Assembly (NCBI RefSeq): GCF_000164135.1
Contig: NZ_GG770563.1
Span: 1 to 47,725, forward strand
Source: Mycobacterium parascrofulaceum ATCC BAA-614
GTDB taxonomy: Bacteria > Actinomycetota > Actinomycetes > Mycobacteriales > Mycobacteriaceae
Direction of reading: 5' to 3'
DNA length: 47,725 nucleotides
Shown piece after piece: positions 22,329 through 31,713 of this stretch. Every line of letters starts with the position of its first letter. Within the stretch, counting starts at the first letter, position 1. The translations under genes and the position numbers were made by a program. Under the pieces are notes generated by a model. It was not told the DNA's origin. It worked only from the letters and a program-made list of their open reading frames with translations, and searched no databases.

Positions 22329-23255
22329 ATGCTCACCAACACCTGGCGTCAACGACTTCACGGCACCCACACCGCGTTTCGCCGCGCGGGCCTCATCATC
22401 GGCCTGGCCTCCTGCAGCGTGGTGGCCATCGCCACCATCTGGGGGTGGATCTTCAACGACCCCATCGACGTCGCAGGCCCGGCCCGCAGCGCGGTCAACC
22501 GCACCGCCCTGGTCGGCTCCTACGCCCAAGACTGTGTGACCCGTTGGCTCACCGCCACCGCATCTCACCAACAGGTCCTGCATGACTGCTGGTCGCTGCG
22601 CGACCCCATGAAGCTGCCCACCACCCCCGCGCTCATCGTCACCTCCCCGGCAGTCTCAGCGGTCACCCTGGTCAGCGACGCCGGCACCACCCAGCAGTGG
22701 AGCGTGGTGATCACCGTCTCCGAGCGCCCGTTCGAGGCCGCCACCCCCCGCACCGCCTACTACCGGCTGCCCGTCGTCTACAGCAACTACGGACTGCGGG
22801 CCAGCGCACTACCGGCCCGGGTCAACGGGCCCGGCGCCGGCGCGGACGCGCCGCTGGGCTATTCCACTGCGGTCGCCGACACCTCACCGGCTTTCACCAC
22901 GGTCAGCGGATTCATCACCAGCTTTTTGACCGGCGCCGGCGGGCTGGAACGCTACGTCACCACCAACTCCGGGCTGCTTCCCGCCGCGGACTACCGCTCC
23001 GCCCAAGTCATCAAACTCGTCTCCAACCACGCCCCCGGCGATCACGATGTGCCTGCTGAGGGCACCACCGTGCACGTGTTGGCCACTGTCAACGCCGTGA
23101 CCAGCCAGTACGCACCGCTTCAACTGGACTACCCGATCGCGTTGACCGTCACCAGCGGCCGCTGGAGCGTCTCGGGCCTCGACTATGCCCCCCTGCTCGC
23201 CCAGGGCGCCGAACTGACCCCTGTCATCCCCACCGCGGCCGCCGCGCCCCGCTAA
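22329..23255 (+). CDS. VirB8/TcpC-like conjugal transfer protein
   Basis: The 308-residue protein from the ATG at 22329 (MLTNTWRQRL) has a short basic N-terminus, one membrane helix (about 20-45, GLIIGLASCSVVAIATIWGWIF) and a large external region with two similar alpha/beta halves, as in the TcpC family of Gram-positive conjugation systems (tandem NTF2-like domains, VirB8-like). Recognisable parts are SAVTLVSDAGTTQQWSVVITV in the first half and TVHVLATVNAVTS-, YPIALTVTSGRWSVSGLD in the second. It is thought to be a scaffold of the channel in the cell envelope. It follows the discoidin-like gene by 16 bases and precedes small pilin-size genes. Confidence 0.8.
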   Translation: MLTNTWRQRLHGTHTAFRRAGLIIGLASCSVVAIATIWGWIFNDPIDVAGPARSAVNRTALVGSYAQDCVTRWLTATASHQQVLHDCWSLRDPMKLPTTPALIVTSPAVSAVTLVSDAGTTQQWSVVITVSERPFEAATPRTAYYRLPVVYSNYGLRASALPARVNGPGAGADAPLGYSTAVADTSPAFTTVSGFITSFLTGAGGLERYVTTNSGLLPAADYRSAQVIKLVSNHAPGDHDVPAEGTTVHVLATVNAVTSQYAPLQLDYPIALTVTSGRWSVSGLDYAPLLAQGAELTPVIPTAAAAPR

Positions 23256-23268
23256 AGGAACACCCACC

Positions 23269-23496
23269 ATGAGCCTTCTGCATTTTCTCGACCGCCATCA
23301 CCTTCTCGTACCGATCCTGATCGCCCCCTCGGTGCTGCTGTGCGCCGTGTACGTGTACCGCCGCGTCTGGGCGTCCCTCATCTGGACCACAGTGCTCACC
23401 GCGGCGCTCGTGTTCGCAGCGCCGCCTCTCGCCCACGGGCACGACCGCGAATTCGGCCCCGTTGTGCCAAATTCACAATTCGGCCCGGACCGCTGA
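23269..23496 (+). CDS. Small membrane protein, 75 residues
   Basis: Two hydrophobic stretches (HHLLVPILIAPSVLLCAVYVY and WASLIWTTVLTAALVFAAPPL) and a polar C-terminus. AAAGGAAC lies ahead of the ATG at 23269. It is the first of three successive tiny membrane proteins between the VirB8-like and VirB4-like genes, the place where a pilin-like VirB2 and a VirB3-like component are usually found; which is which cannot be told from sequence. Confidence 0.65.
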   Translation: MSLLHFLDRHHLLVPILIAPSVLLCAVYVYRRVWASLIWTTVLTAALVFAAPPLAHGHDREFGPVVPNSQFGPDR

Positions 23497-23521
23497 AGTA
23501 AATCGTGAAAGGAACCCTGAC

Positions 23522-23770
23522 GTGCATACCGCATCAGCCCCAACGCTTTTCGACGCCGCCAACCAGGTTGCGGGACCTCCCCTCCTCGGCGCCATCGGCT
23601 TGGGTGGGGGCGTTGTGTGCGTTGTGCTCGCCAGCTTGGCACTCGCTGTCGAGTCCGCCCGTCAGGGGCGCACCATGGTCGCGCTGGGATGGGGAGTTCT
23701 CACCCCCAGCACCGCCGTCGTCATCGCCTTCGGCCCCATCCTTGGACCTCTCTCGCTGTCATTGCACTAA
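23522..23770 (+). CDS. Small membrane protein, 82 residues
   Basis: Starting with GTG at 23522 (VHTASAPTLF), preceded by GAAAGGAACCC, the protein has two hydrophobic segments (LLGAIGLGGGVVCVVLASLALAV and MVALGWGVLTPSTAVVIAFGPIL). Its size and two-helix form suit a VirB2/TrbC-type subunit, without a recognised signal peptide. An ATG at 23462 lies inside the preceding gene and is rejected. Confidence 0.6.
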   Translation: MHTASAPTLFDAANQVAGPPLLGAIGLGGGVVCVVLASLALAVESARQGRTMVALGWGVLTPSTAVVIAFGPILGPLSLSLH

Positions 23771-23790
23771 CCATGAAAGGGAATACTGAT

Positions 23791-24075
23791 ATGAACACCG
23801 CTTCGCACACAACGGTTTTGGCCGTCGCCGACCTCGTTTCGGGCAGCCATGCCCTCTACACCATCGGGGTAGGTGTGATGGTCGTGCTTATCCTGCTCGG
23901 CGGCGGTGCACGCGCGGTCGGCTCCTTCTTCGGCGGCCGCATCGGCGCGACCGTGGGCTGGGCCCTAACCGGCGTCGTCGTCGCCGTGATCGTCGGCTCG
24001 GGTTATGCGATCTACGTCTCGACCAAACACACCGTCGATCGCACCGGCATCACCACCGGCCAATTCGGCCAATAA
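23791..24075 (+). CDS. Small two-helix membrane protein, pilin-like candidate
   Basis: The 94-residue protein from the ATG at 23791 (MNTASHTTVL), preceded by AAAGGGAA, has two membrane helices separated by a short basic loop (YTIGVGVMVVLILLGGGARAV and TVGWALTGVVVAVIVGSGYAI with GGRIGA between), the topology of VirB2-type pilins, and a polar C-terminus. It directly precedes the VirB4-like gene after 73 bp. It is the best VirB2-like candidate of the three small proteins, on topology only. Confidence 0.65.
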   Translation: MNTASHTTVLAVADLVSGSHALYTIGVGVMVVLILLGGGARAVGSFFGGRIGATVGWALTGVVVAVIVGSGYAIYVSTKHTVDRTGITTGQFGQ

Positions 24076-24148
24076 CCCTGCGACAGCATCCCTTCCACCG
24101 CAACCGGCGACCCGGTTCCGCGGTCACAACGCGCGAGGAAAATAACCC

Positions 24149-27130
24149 GTGACCGAATCAGCGCAACTATTCAAAGGCGTCCACGACACCCCGGTCTACA
24201 CCGACATCCTGTTCAAAAAGCCGCTGCGGCTCTGGGTGGCGGTCAGCCTCTACGGCGGCACCGCCCTCACTGTCGCCCTCACCATCCTCGCTCTGGATTC
24301 CGGGCACGCCCGCGCCATCTTGATCTACGGCCTGCTGCTCACCGCCGCCACCGCCGGGGCCGCGGCACTGATCCCCCGTCAGCGGCCCAACCTGCGCTTC
24401 CGCATTGTCAGCGCCTGGCGCGCCCTGCGCCCCACCCTGGCCAGCACCGCCAGCGACCCGCTGCTGACACCGCCGCGCACCGTCATCGGCAACCTGAGCT
24501 TCACCGCCCACGGTATCTACGCCCACTACCTGATCAGCGGATTGCCCTACTACCTGCAATCCACCAAACGCCGCACCGGCGTGGCCGACAGTCACCAAGC
24601 CCTGGCCCGCGAAGTCCCCGCCGGCACCTGGGTATTCGGGCTCTCCGTACCCCAAAACCAGCGCCAGCTGCTCCGCGCCATGGTTGATGGTCACCGCGAC
24701 AAGCCCGCTTGGGTCAACTCCTGCCAGCGGATGAAGCCCGTCCTCAAGAACCACCACCCCCGCACCCGCATCTACTGGCTGGCCATGCCCGTCGACGCCG
24801 GCCGCGCCGGGCACAGCCCTGCAGGTCAAGCCGCCAAACTGCGCGACTGGGTAATCGGGCGCGACAAAGACTCCGACGACTCGGTGGCCGCCTACCAGCG
24901 CCTGGCCCACGACATCATCACCGCCATTCCCGAGCAGTTCGCGCCCCAACCGGTCAGTGCGGACATGATCGACTGGTTCTGGCGGCACAACGCTTGGCGC
25001 GGAGTGTTCAACAACCCCCTACCCCGCCGGGCTACCACAGACCAGCTCGACACCGCCGCGCTGCCCGCCGCGGTTTTCGACGACGGCGACCAACACCATC
25101 GCGGCGGCCGCCTCCTGCCGCTGCATCTCATCGCAGCCGGACTCGCCGCCGCTGCCATCGCGGCCGGCCTCCTGGTCGGACTCCCGCTAGCAGCCCCCCT
25201 CGCCGTCTTGTCCGCCGCGGCGCTGCTCGCGTGGACCGCCGGCCTGCGGCGCATCCCCTCGTGGAGCAAAACCCTGCGAGTCTCCAGTCCCGAAGGCGCG
25301 TATCCCGACAGCTACCAAGCGATCCTGCCAGTCGTCGACATGCCCAAGGCCGGCATCGTGTTCCCCGGATCAGAATTTCTGCAAGCCCTCGACGACCTCG
25401 ACACCGGCGCCACCTTCGACTTCGCCGTCAACCTCGTAACCGTAAGCCGCGAAATGGAATTCGTGCGCAACGACCGCGCCAAAGGCAACATCGACGACCA
25501 ATTCACCCAGCGCCGCGACGTCCGCAACGGCGACGCCGAACTCATCGCCACCTGGCGCCAACTCGCCGAATACAACCGCCAGCTCGAAGCCAACATCGAC
25601 GAACGGCCCCTACATGCCGCGTTCGTCATCGCAGTCGGCGCCCCCGATCAACACACCCTGGACTACAGCGTCAAACGCCTCCGCGAAGAACTCACCCAAT
25701 CTGGCCAAATCGCCATCCGCCACTACCGCGGCGCCCAAACCAAACTCTGGGCAGCCTTCAACCCCGCCGCCCCCGCCCACAAAACCACCATCGACCAATT
25801 CACCCAACCCACCACCACCAAAAAGTGGTCACGCTTCGTGCCGTTCACCTCATCCATGGTCGGCAACAGCACCGGAATCCTACTGGGATTCAACAGAAAC
25901 AACGCCCTCAACAGCGCCGTGCTGCTCGACCTGCCCGCCGCCGCGCGTCGCAACCGCAACCCCTGCCTGGTGTGCAGCGGCGCGCTGGGCTACGGCAAAT
26001 CCTATGCCGCCAAACGCATCACCCGCGGCGAAATCCAACGCGGCGCACAAGCATTCATCGTCGACCCCGGCACCGAGTGGGAAAAAGCCCTCGCCGATGT
26101 CGACAACAAAGCCGTCATCGACATGGCCGGCAACCAGTTCAGCTGCGACCCGCTGCGTGTCTTCCCCGCCGACGTCGCCGGCGGCTACTGGCTGGACTAC
26201 ATGGTTCCCATGATGAGCCTGGATGCGCGCAGCGTTGGAGTGCGCCGCCTACGCGCCATCCTGCAGGCCGACGTCGCTGCCGCGCTCGACATCACCAGCA
26301 CCGCAGCGCTCATGAAATACATCAGCCACATCCAGGCCCCCTCGACTGGGCCCGACAATCGCGCCCCGCAAGTCGTCAGACTCGCCGACGACCTCGCCCC
26401 CATCCTTGCCGCCCTGCAATCGTGGGCCAGCCACGCCTTCACCCGAGCCATCTTCGACGACACGCTGCCCGTGCCCGACCTGGCCAGACTCGACGTCACG
26501 ATCTGGCTCACCGGCAGCCTCGACCTGCCCACCGCCAAAGAGATGAACACCCCGCACCTCTACGAACAGCTCTCCGACCGCAAACGTGCCTCCGTGGCCA
26601 TCTACGGCATGCTCGTGAGACTAGCCAGAGTGACATTTTTCGCCGATCCCACCCGGTTTGGGCTCATCGTCCTCGAAGAAGCCTCCGCCCTGCTCAACTC
26701 CCGCGCCGGCGCCGACGACGCACACCTGATCAGCCGCCAAGCTCGCAAGCACTACACAGGGTTGTTGATCATCACCCAAAATCCCATCAAAGACCTCGCG
26801 CTCATGGGTGATGAGTTCATCACCCAGCAACTGATCATGCCGTTTGAAAACGAAGACCTGGCACGCCAAGTCGCCGCCAAAGTCGGCATCCGCCTCGACG
26901 ACTACCCCGACATCGAAGAATTCTTCCTCGCTCAGCCCTCCCCGGATGAGATGCGCGACCCCACCGCCTTCGACGAGGTTGACTCCGCCGCCGGCCCCAA
27001 CCGCGGCGCGCGGCAAGGCTACGGATTCTTCGTCGACGAGTTCCGCCGCAAATCGCCCATCTGGGTAGCCACCGAACCCGACGCCGCCGTGCACGACGCC
27101 TACGACACCACCCCCGGGCGCGCGGCATGA
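24149..27130 (+). CDS. virB4: VirB4-like conjugation ATPase with N-terminal membrane part
   Basis: The 993-residue protein starts at GTG 24149, preceded by GCGAGGAAA. The first ~80 residues hold two membrane helices in the style of the PrgI/TcpE-VirB3 family, so this looks like a VirB3-VirB4 fusion. A second hydrophobic pair lies at about 322-367 (LLPLHLIAAGLAAAAIAAGLL...). The ATPase domain carries Walker A GALGYGKSY (near 611) and a Walker-B-like LIVLEEASALL (near 841, Glu-Glu in place of Asp-Glu), then ITQNP and a FENEDLARQVAAKVG segment. VirB4 proteins power channel assembly and transfer. It overlaps the VirB6-like gene by four bases, so the two are co-translated. Confidence 0.9.
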   Translation: MTESAQLFKGVHDTPVYTDILFKKPLRLWVAVSLYGGTALTVALTILALDSGHARAILIYGLLLTAATAGAAALIPRQRPNLRFRIVSAWRALRPTLASTASDPLLTPPRTVIGNLSFTAHGIYAHYLISGLPYYLQSTKRRTGVADSHQALAREVPAGTWVFGLSVPQNQRQLLRAMVDGHRDKPAWVNSCQRMKPVLKNHHPRTRIYWLAMPVDAGRAGHSPAGQAAKLRDWVIGRDKDSDDSVAAYQRLAHDIITAIPEQFAPQPVSADMIDWFWRHNAWRGVFNNPLPRRATTDQLDTAALPAAVFDDGDQHHRGGRLLPLHLIAAGLAAAAIAAGLLVGLPLAAPLAVLSAAALLAWTAGLRRIPSWSKTLRVSSPEGAYPDSYQAILPVVDMPKAGIVFPGSEFLQALDDLDTGATFDFAVNLVTVSREMEFVRNDRAKGNIDDQFTQRRDVRNGDAELIATWRQLAEYNRQLEANIDERPLHAAFVIAVGAPDQHTLDYSVKRLREELTQSGQIAIRHYRGAQTKLWAAFNPAAPAHKTTIDQFTQPTTTKKWSRFVPFTSSMVGNSTGILLGFNRNNALNSAVLLDLPAAARRNRNPCLVCSGALGYGKSYAAKRITRGEIQRGAQAFIVDPGTEWEKALADVDNKAVIDMAGNQFSCDPLRVFPADVAGGYWLDYMVPMMSLDARSVGVRRLRAILQADVAAALDITSTAALMKYISHIQAPSTGPDNRAPQVVRLADDLAPILAALQSWASHAFTRAIFDDTLPVPDLARLDVTIWLTGSLDLPTAKEMNTPHLYEQLSDRKRASVAIYGMLVRLARVTFFADPTRFGLIVLEEASALLNSRAGADDAHLISRQARKHYTGLLIITQNPIKDLALMGDEFITQQLIMPFENEDLARQVAAKVGIRLDDYPDIEEFFLAQPSPDEMRDPTAFDEVDSAAGPNRGARQGYGFFVDEFRRKSPIWVATEPDAAVHDAYDTTPGRAA

Positions 27131-29196
27131 CCACCCCGCCAACAACATTCGGCCAGCGCGCCGCCGAATACCTCGGCTACCAGATGGCCACCCGCCCACG
27201 CCTGCGGCGCGTCACCACCTTCTGGTTCATCACCCACACCCTGGCCGCCGCCGCGATCGGAGCCGCCCCGCCCGCGGCCGCCTCCACCCTGGCCGGTGCA
27301 CTGAACTGGACCGGGGTCACCGACAGCCACGGCGTCCCCGTGGGCAACTACTACCTGTCCGTGGTCAGCACCACCGAAGCCATCACCAAAGCAGGACCTG
27401 GCCTCAGCTGGGACCCGTCGAGCTGGGCCCGCTGGCTGGCCAACGCCGTCACCACCGGCATGACCCATGAAGGCGTGATCGAACTGCTGCAAGCCCAAGC
27501 CGGCATCTACATCTTCATGATCGCCATGTCGCTGTGGCTGCTGCGGTTCGCCATGTCCAACACGTGGCTGGTGTGGCTGGCCACCTGGTTTCGGCCGGTC
27601 TTCGAGACAATCCGGGTGATCCTTGCCGACCTGTGGGTCTTCCCCATCTGCCTACTGCTCGGTGTCTCAGTCGGCGCCTTCCACATCCTGTGGCATGGTC
27701 GCAAAGGCTTCGGCGCCGGAATCATGGTGTCCACCATCGCCGTTGGCATCCTGGGCATCGTGCTCACCCGCGACCCGCTGTCCGACCTCTACAGCGAAAA
27801 CGGGCTACTGACCCAAGGACGCAACCTCGGCTTCAGCATCTCCCAAGCAGCCTTCGCCAACGGCACCATCACTAGCGGCGGCGGCCAGGCCCAGCTCCAA
27901 CACCTCACCGGCCTCATCGCCGACACCACCTTGCGAATGCCGTTACAGCTGATGAACTTCGGCACCACCGTCGATAACATCGGCACCTGCGGTGGCGCCT
28001 ACACCGCCGCCATGCTCACCCCACCCAACGCCGGCGACCTCGCAGCACCCGCCCACGCCATGGCCTCCTGCGGCGCACCCCAAGCCCTGTCCTTCGCCCA
28101 ACACCTCAGCGGCGCCAACCTCGCCCTGGGCGCCTGCTACGGCCTCCTGGGCGCAGTCTTCGCGTTCTTCGTCTGCTACGTCACCTACAGCTACGTCATG
28201 GTATGCTGCGCGGCCTTCGTCAACGCCCTGATGTCCATCGTGGCCGCCGCACCCGCCATGATCCACGGCCACCCGCGCCGGCGCGCCGCGCGGCGCATCA
28301 CCATGTTCTTCAAACACGCCGCCCTGGTATTCGCCTACACCACCTACATCTCCATCGCGGCCATGATCGTGCTCAAAATGGGCGCCCGCGGCGGCTACGC
28401 CGACCAGGTCGGCATGACCCACCCACTCGCGCGGCTATTCATGATCGCCATCATCTCCGCCGTCGCCATCGGCGTGTTCTGGTGGCTCAAACGCGAACTC
28501 GGCGATCACACCCGCCAAGATTTCACCCACACCATCAGTGAACTCGTCCACCGCGGCCGCGAAGGATACCAACGCGGACAAGACGCCTACGACCGAGCCA
28601 AAGACCTCAACTCGCGCGCACCATGGGCCAAAAAACCCGACGACGACTCCTCCGATACCCCCGACGAGCCCGACCAGCCCCTCACCGGCCCCCCAGTCAA
28701 CGGCCGCCCCCCCGGCGGACGCCCACCCTCACCCGGGCGCGCCTCTCAACAAACCCCAGCACCACAGGCCCCCGCCGCTGACGTGGCGGCCTCCTCCACC
28801 GCCGGCGGGACTGCGGCCGCCGCCGATGGTGCCATGATGGCCGGTGAGGCCGCCACCGCCGTCGTGGCACCCGAAGCCGTCGCTGCGGCCGCCGTCGCCG
28901 GTCACGTCGCTCAGCGCCGCCACCGCGACCACAGCTCTACTGGCGCACAGCAACCCAACCCCCCGGCCGGCGCCCCCAACTCTTCGCCCCAAGGTGGTCC
29001 CGCCGCGCCTGCCGGCGCCCAACCAGCGCCAACCCCAGCCCCCGGCCGGGGCGGCAGCCCCGAGCGCCCCACGCACCAGCGCGCCAACCCAGCCTCTCCG
29101 CCACACCAGCCGCAGCGCCCCAGTACGCGCCCACAGCCCGACAGAGTCGACGTCGACGAGGACAGCACCCCTGTCAAGGGCCGTCCCACACATTGA
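27127..29196 (+). CDS. VirB6/TrbL-like polytopic membrane protein
   Basis: The 689-residue protein has an N-terminal hydrophobic segment, then several helices in the first 470 residues (for example IYIFMIAMSLWLLRF, VFPICLLLGVSVGAFHIL, GIMVSTIAVGILGIVL, GLLGAVFAFFVCYVTYSYVMV, LFMIAIISAVAIGVFWWLK). Two Cys at an external loop (IGTCGGAY, MASCGAPQ) could form a disulphide. The C-terminal ~200 residues are Pro/Ala-rich and disordered. This layout matches VirB6-like channel proteins of Gram-positive T4SSs. It is the last gene of the plus-strand operon and converges with the small gene at 29230; no clear terminator lies in the 33-bp gap. Confidence 0.8.
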   Translation: MTTPPTTFGQRAAEYLGYQMATRPRLRRVTTFWFITHTLAAAAIGAAPPAAASTLAGALNWTGVTDSHGVPVGNYYLSVVSTTEAITKAGPGLSWDPSSWARWLANAVTTGMTHEGVIELLQAQAGIYIFMIAMSLWLLRFAMSNTWLVWLATWFRPVFETIRVILADLWVFPICLLLGVSVGAFHILWHGRKGFGAGIMVSTIAVGILGIVLTRDPLSDLYSENGLLTQGRNLGFSISQAAFANGTITSGGGQAQLQHLTGLIADTTLRMPLQLMNFGTTVDNIGTCGGAYTAAMLTPPNAGDLAAPAHAMASCGAPQALSFAQHLSGANLALGACYGLLGAVFAFFVCYVTYSYVMVCCAAFVNALMSIVAAAPAMIHGHPRRRAARRITMFFKHAALVFAYTTYISIAAMIVLKMGARGGYADQVGMTHPLARLFMIAIISAVAIGVFWWLKRELGDHTRQDFTHTISELVHRGREGYQRGQDAYDRAKDLNSRAPWAKKPDDDSSDTPDEPDQPLTGPPVNGRPPGGRPPSPGRASQQTPAPQAPAADVAASSTAGGTAAAADGAMMAGEAATAVVAPEAVAAAAVAGHVAQRRHRDHSSTGAQQPNPPAGAPNSSPQGGPAAPAGAQPAPTPAPGRGGSPERPTHQRANPASPPHQPQRPSTRPQPDRVDVDEDSTPVKGRPTH

Positions 29197-29229
29197 CGAG
29201 AGACCGAAAGCGCTTGTGGCGCAGCCGAT

Positions 29230-29451
29230 CTAGTATGAGGCGGTGAGCGCGTGCTCGAGCGTGGCTTGCCACTCGCCCATACCCGCCGACGACCACGGCT
29301 CGTCGACCTTGAATCCGGTGGCCGCGATCGCCCCGTTGATCGCCCGCCACTCATCCTCGGTCGGGGAGCTCACACCCCGTAGTTTTTGGCGCTCCTGGAG
29401 AATCTTCTTAAGCGCATACAGAATCATTCCAGCTTGCTCCACATAGTCCAT
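29230..29451 (-). CDS. Small protein at the end of the ESX operon
   Basis: The likely start is the ATG at 29451 (MDYVEQAGMI), giving 73 residues of soluble, mostly helical sequence; the frame is open further upstream with no better ribosome binding site, so the start is uncertain. No family is recognised. It lies 73 bp downstream of another small gene that follows eccA on the same strand, and is the last gene before the convergent transfer operon. Confidence 0.45.
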   Translation of the reverse strand: MDYVEQAGMILYALKKILQERQKLRGVSSPTEDEWRAINGAIAATGFKVDEPWSSAGMGEWQATLEHALTASY

Positions 29452-29524
29452 ATCGGTGGAGTGTAAAGCCGTTTCACCGTAGCGCAACGAGCAGACGAGC
29501 ACTGCTGCCCTGGGTTGATGTGGA

Positions 29525-29851
29525 TCAACTGGCCGCAGCGACCCTGCCCGCCCGCCCGAGTCCTTCGGCGGCTTGGCGGTGCAGCCCGGCGGCGTAGGTG
29601 ACCCTGGCAGCGATCTCTTCGTGAGGCAGATCAAGGTCTTCTTCGCTCAGGCCGAATTCGCGCAGCTCGGCCAGCAGGTCGCTGCGCTGTTGAGCTGAGC
29701 GGATTTCTTGTACGCGCTGTTGCTCGCGTGCATTCTTGGCTACCCATGCCTCGTCGACGATGACATAGATAAGGCGGCAAAGCAGGTAAAGCAGCCCGAT
29801 CATCACGAGGATCGCCACGAACAGCGCCATCATCTGGTCTGAATCGTTCAT
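29525..29851 (-). CDS. Single-pass membrane protein after eccA
   Basis: The 108-residue protein from the ATG at 29851 (MNDSDQMMAL) has an N-terminal membrane helix (ALFVAILVMIGLLYLLCRLIYVIV, about 9-32), a basic and Gln-rich helix (AREQQRVQEIRSAQQRSDLLAELREFGLS) and an amphipathic tail. It follows eccA by seven bases. It is not one of the core ESX components I know, so it may be specific to plasmid-borne ESX loci. Possible roles include docking the cytosolic EccA or linking ESX to the T4SS; both are inference. Confidence 0.65.
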   Translation of the reverse strand: MNDSDQMMALFVAILVMIGLLYLLCRLIYVIVDEAWVAKNAREQQRVQEIRSAQQRSDLLAELREFGLSEEDLDLPHEEIAARVTYAAGLHRQAAEGLGRAGRVAAAS

Positions 29852-29858
29852 AACTTGC

Positions 29859-31691
29859 CTATTCTGAACGCTTTTCGGAGACCGCCGCCCGCAGTCCTTC
29901 GGCCAAGTCTTCGCGGGTGAGCTCCCGCAGGCGCTGCAGCTGCGCGTCGGTGACTTCGACGTCGTCGCTGGCCAGCAGCTCATCAAGCTCGGTGGTATCC
30001 AGGCGGTCGTTGCGGTGATCGCGGGCCTTTTCCACCACGTTGCGCACAAACCCGGCGTTGCCCAATACGTCTATGCCGCGGATCAAATCGCCTTCAGCGG
30101 TGAGACTTTCATCGGCATAGAACTTCTCGAAGTCTGGGCGCAGGACTTCAACGGCCTCATCGGTGGTCACGTCCTCATCTTCAGCCGCCATCAGCTTGGT
30201 CAGTTCGATCAACTCTGGCGGGGTGTAGCTGTGGAACTCGATCACGGTCGAAAACCGTCGTCGCAGACCTTGATTCACCTCTAGCATTCGCTCGGTGGCT
30301 TTGGCGTAGCCTGCCCCGAACACCACCAGTTCGTCGCGGTGATTCTCCATATACAGCAGCAGTGTGTTGATGATCGCGTTGCCGTAGGGGTCGCCGGTGG
30401 AGTAGCCGCGTTCATGCAGGGTGTGCATCTCGTCGAAGAACACCGCCCCACCGAGGGCTTCTTCGAGCATCTCTTCGGTGTTCTTTTCCGCATCAGCCAT
30501 GTAGCGGCCCAGCAGTTTGGCGCGGCTGGTCTCCACCACCAGCGGTTTGCGCAGCACCTTCAGCCCGCACAGCTGCTTGGTGAAAGCCCGTGCCACAGAG
30601 GTCTTTCCGGTTCCGGGCGGGCCCAGCAGCAGGGTGTGTCGAGAGGTGACCGGCACCCGCAACCCGACCTTGGTGCGGGCCAGGTTGACCTTCGTGGTCG
30701 AGCGGATGCGTTTGATTTCTCGTTTGGCCGTCTCCATGCCCAGCATGGCGTCCAGCTCGGCTTGCCCCTCGGCCAGATACTGCGAGGCCTTTTCGGCGTC
30801 GCGGGCCGTTTCGGCCTCTAGTCGGCTCGGGGCGCTCGCGGGGTCCCACGGGTCGGTGCGGGCCTCGATGGTTTCTGGGTCGGTGAGCACCAGGCGCCGG
30901 CTCGGGTCGTCCATCGCTTCACGGGCGGGGGCGAATTTCGGGTCGCGGGAATAGACGCGGCGCAGCAGTTGGGCGGCCTCGTCCTCGCGGCCCAAGTGAC
31001 GAAGACACATCGCTTGGGTGTAGAGGATCACCGTGGCCGCCGGTGGTACGCGGTCATCGCGGGCAGCTTTGTCGCCGCGGCGAAACGCATCCTCGAATAC
31101 CCCCAGCGACGCTAGCGCTGTGGTGGCCATCGCGGTGGCCGCGCATTCGTATTCGGGCCGATACCAACGTTTGTCGATCGGGAACAGGCCCAACACATCG
31201 CTCCAGCGTTGGGTGCGGAAATGCAACAGCCCGCAGGCGTAGGTGTGCATGTCGGCGTCAAACGGATCGGTCGGCTTGGTCGCCGAGCTCAGCAGCTCGT
31301 GGGCTTGGCTGTAGTTGGCTTCCCGGATCAACACGGTCGCGTATGCGCAACGCAGGGCATCCACTGAGCCGATCGGCAACTGCAAAAACAGGCCGTCGAA
31401 CACCAGCGGGCGAAAGTCTGCGCCCAGCACCCCTAGCCGGCGGATCTCCCGGCCGAAGGTTTCTGCGGCTGCCCAGCCTCCGGCCAGTACTTCCACGCTG
31501 TCTTCACCGGCGAGCACCCGGCCCATCCAGCCGTCACATACGCCCGGGTCGGCCTGGGTGACCGTGCGGAACATGTCGGCGGCCACCTGCCGGTTATGGC
31601 TGGGCACCAGACCGTCCACGCCGATGCCCGATGCCAACAGGCCGCGGCGAAAGGCGCTGCGAGCCGGGGATTCTGCCTCAATACCTGTCAT
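29859..31691 (-). CDS. eccA: EccA, cytosolic AAA+ ATPase of the ESX system
   Basis: The 610-residue protein has an N-terminal TPR-like helical half (about 1-280) and a CbxX/CfqX-type AAA+ domain with Walker A LLLGPPGTGKTS (near 354), Walker B AVFFDEMHTL (near 414), and the sensor and arginine finger region VFGAGYAKATERMLEVNQGLRRRF. The usual length is about 570-620. EccA is thought to act in the cytosol on EspG-bound PE/PPE substrates, separating the chaperone. It follows eccE by 22 bases. All expected motifs are intact. Confidence 0.95.
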   Translation of the reverse strand: MTGIEAESPARSAFRRGLLASGIGVDGLVPSHNRQVAADMFRTVTQADPGVCDGWMGRVLAGEDSVEVLAGGWAAAETFGREIRRLGVLGADFRPLVFDGLFLQLPIGSVDALRCAYATVLIREANYSQAHELLSSATKPTDPFDADMHTYACGLLHFRTQRWSDVLGLFPIDKRWYRPEYECAATAMATTALASLGVFEDAFRRGDKAARDDRVPPAATVILYTQAMCLRHLGREDEAAQLLRRVYSRDPKFAPAREAMDDPSRRLVLTDPETIEARTDPWDPASAPSRLEAETARDAEKASQYLAEGQAELDAMLGMETAKREIKRIRSTTKVNLARTKVGLRVPVTSRHTLLLGPPGTGKTSVARAFTKQLCGLKVLRKPLVVETSRAKLLGRYMADAEKNTEEMLEEALGGAVFFDEMHTLHERGYSTGDPYGNAIINTLLLYMENHRDELVVFGAGYAKATERMLEVNQGLRRRFSTVIEFHSYTPPELIELTKLMAAEDEDVTTDEAVEVLRPDFEKFYADESLTAEGDLIRGIDVLGNAGFVRNVVEKARDHRNDRLDTTELDELLASDDVEVTDAQLQRLRELTREDLAEGLRAAVSEKRSE

Positions 31692-31713
31692 GATCAGCTA
31701 CGAATCTAACCGG

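Noticed and set aside
24709..26811. 700-codon plus-strand frame inside the VirB4-like gene
   Set aside because: Arg/His/Pro-rich product with no domain; the overlapping frame has clear Walker motifs and membrane segments.
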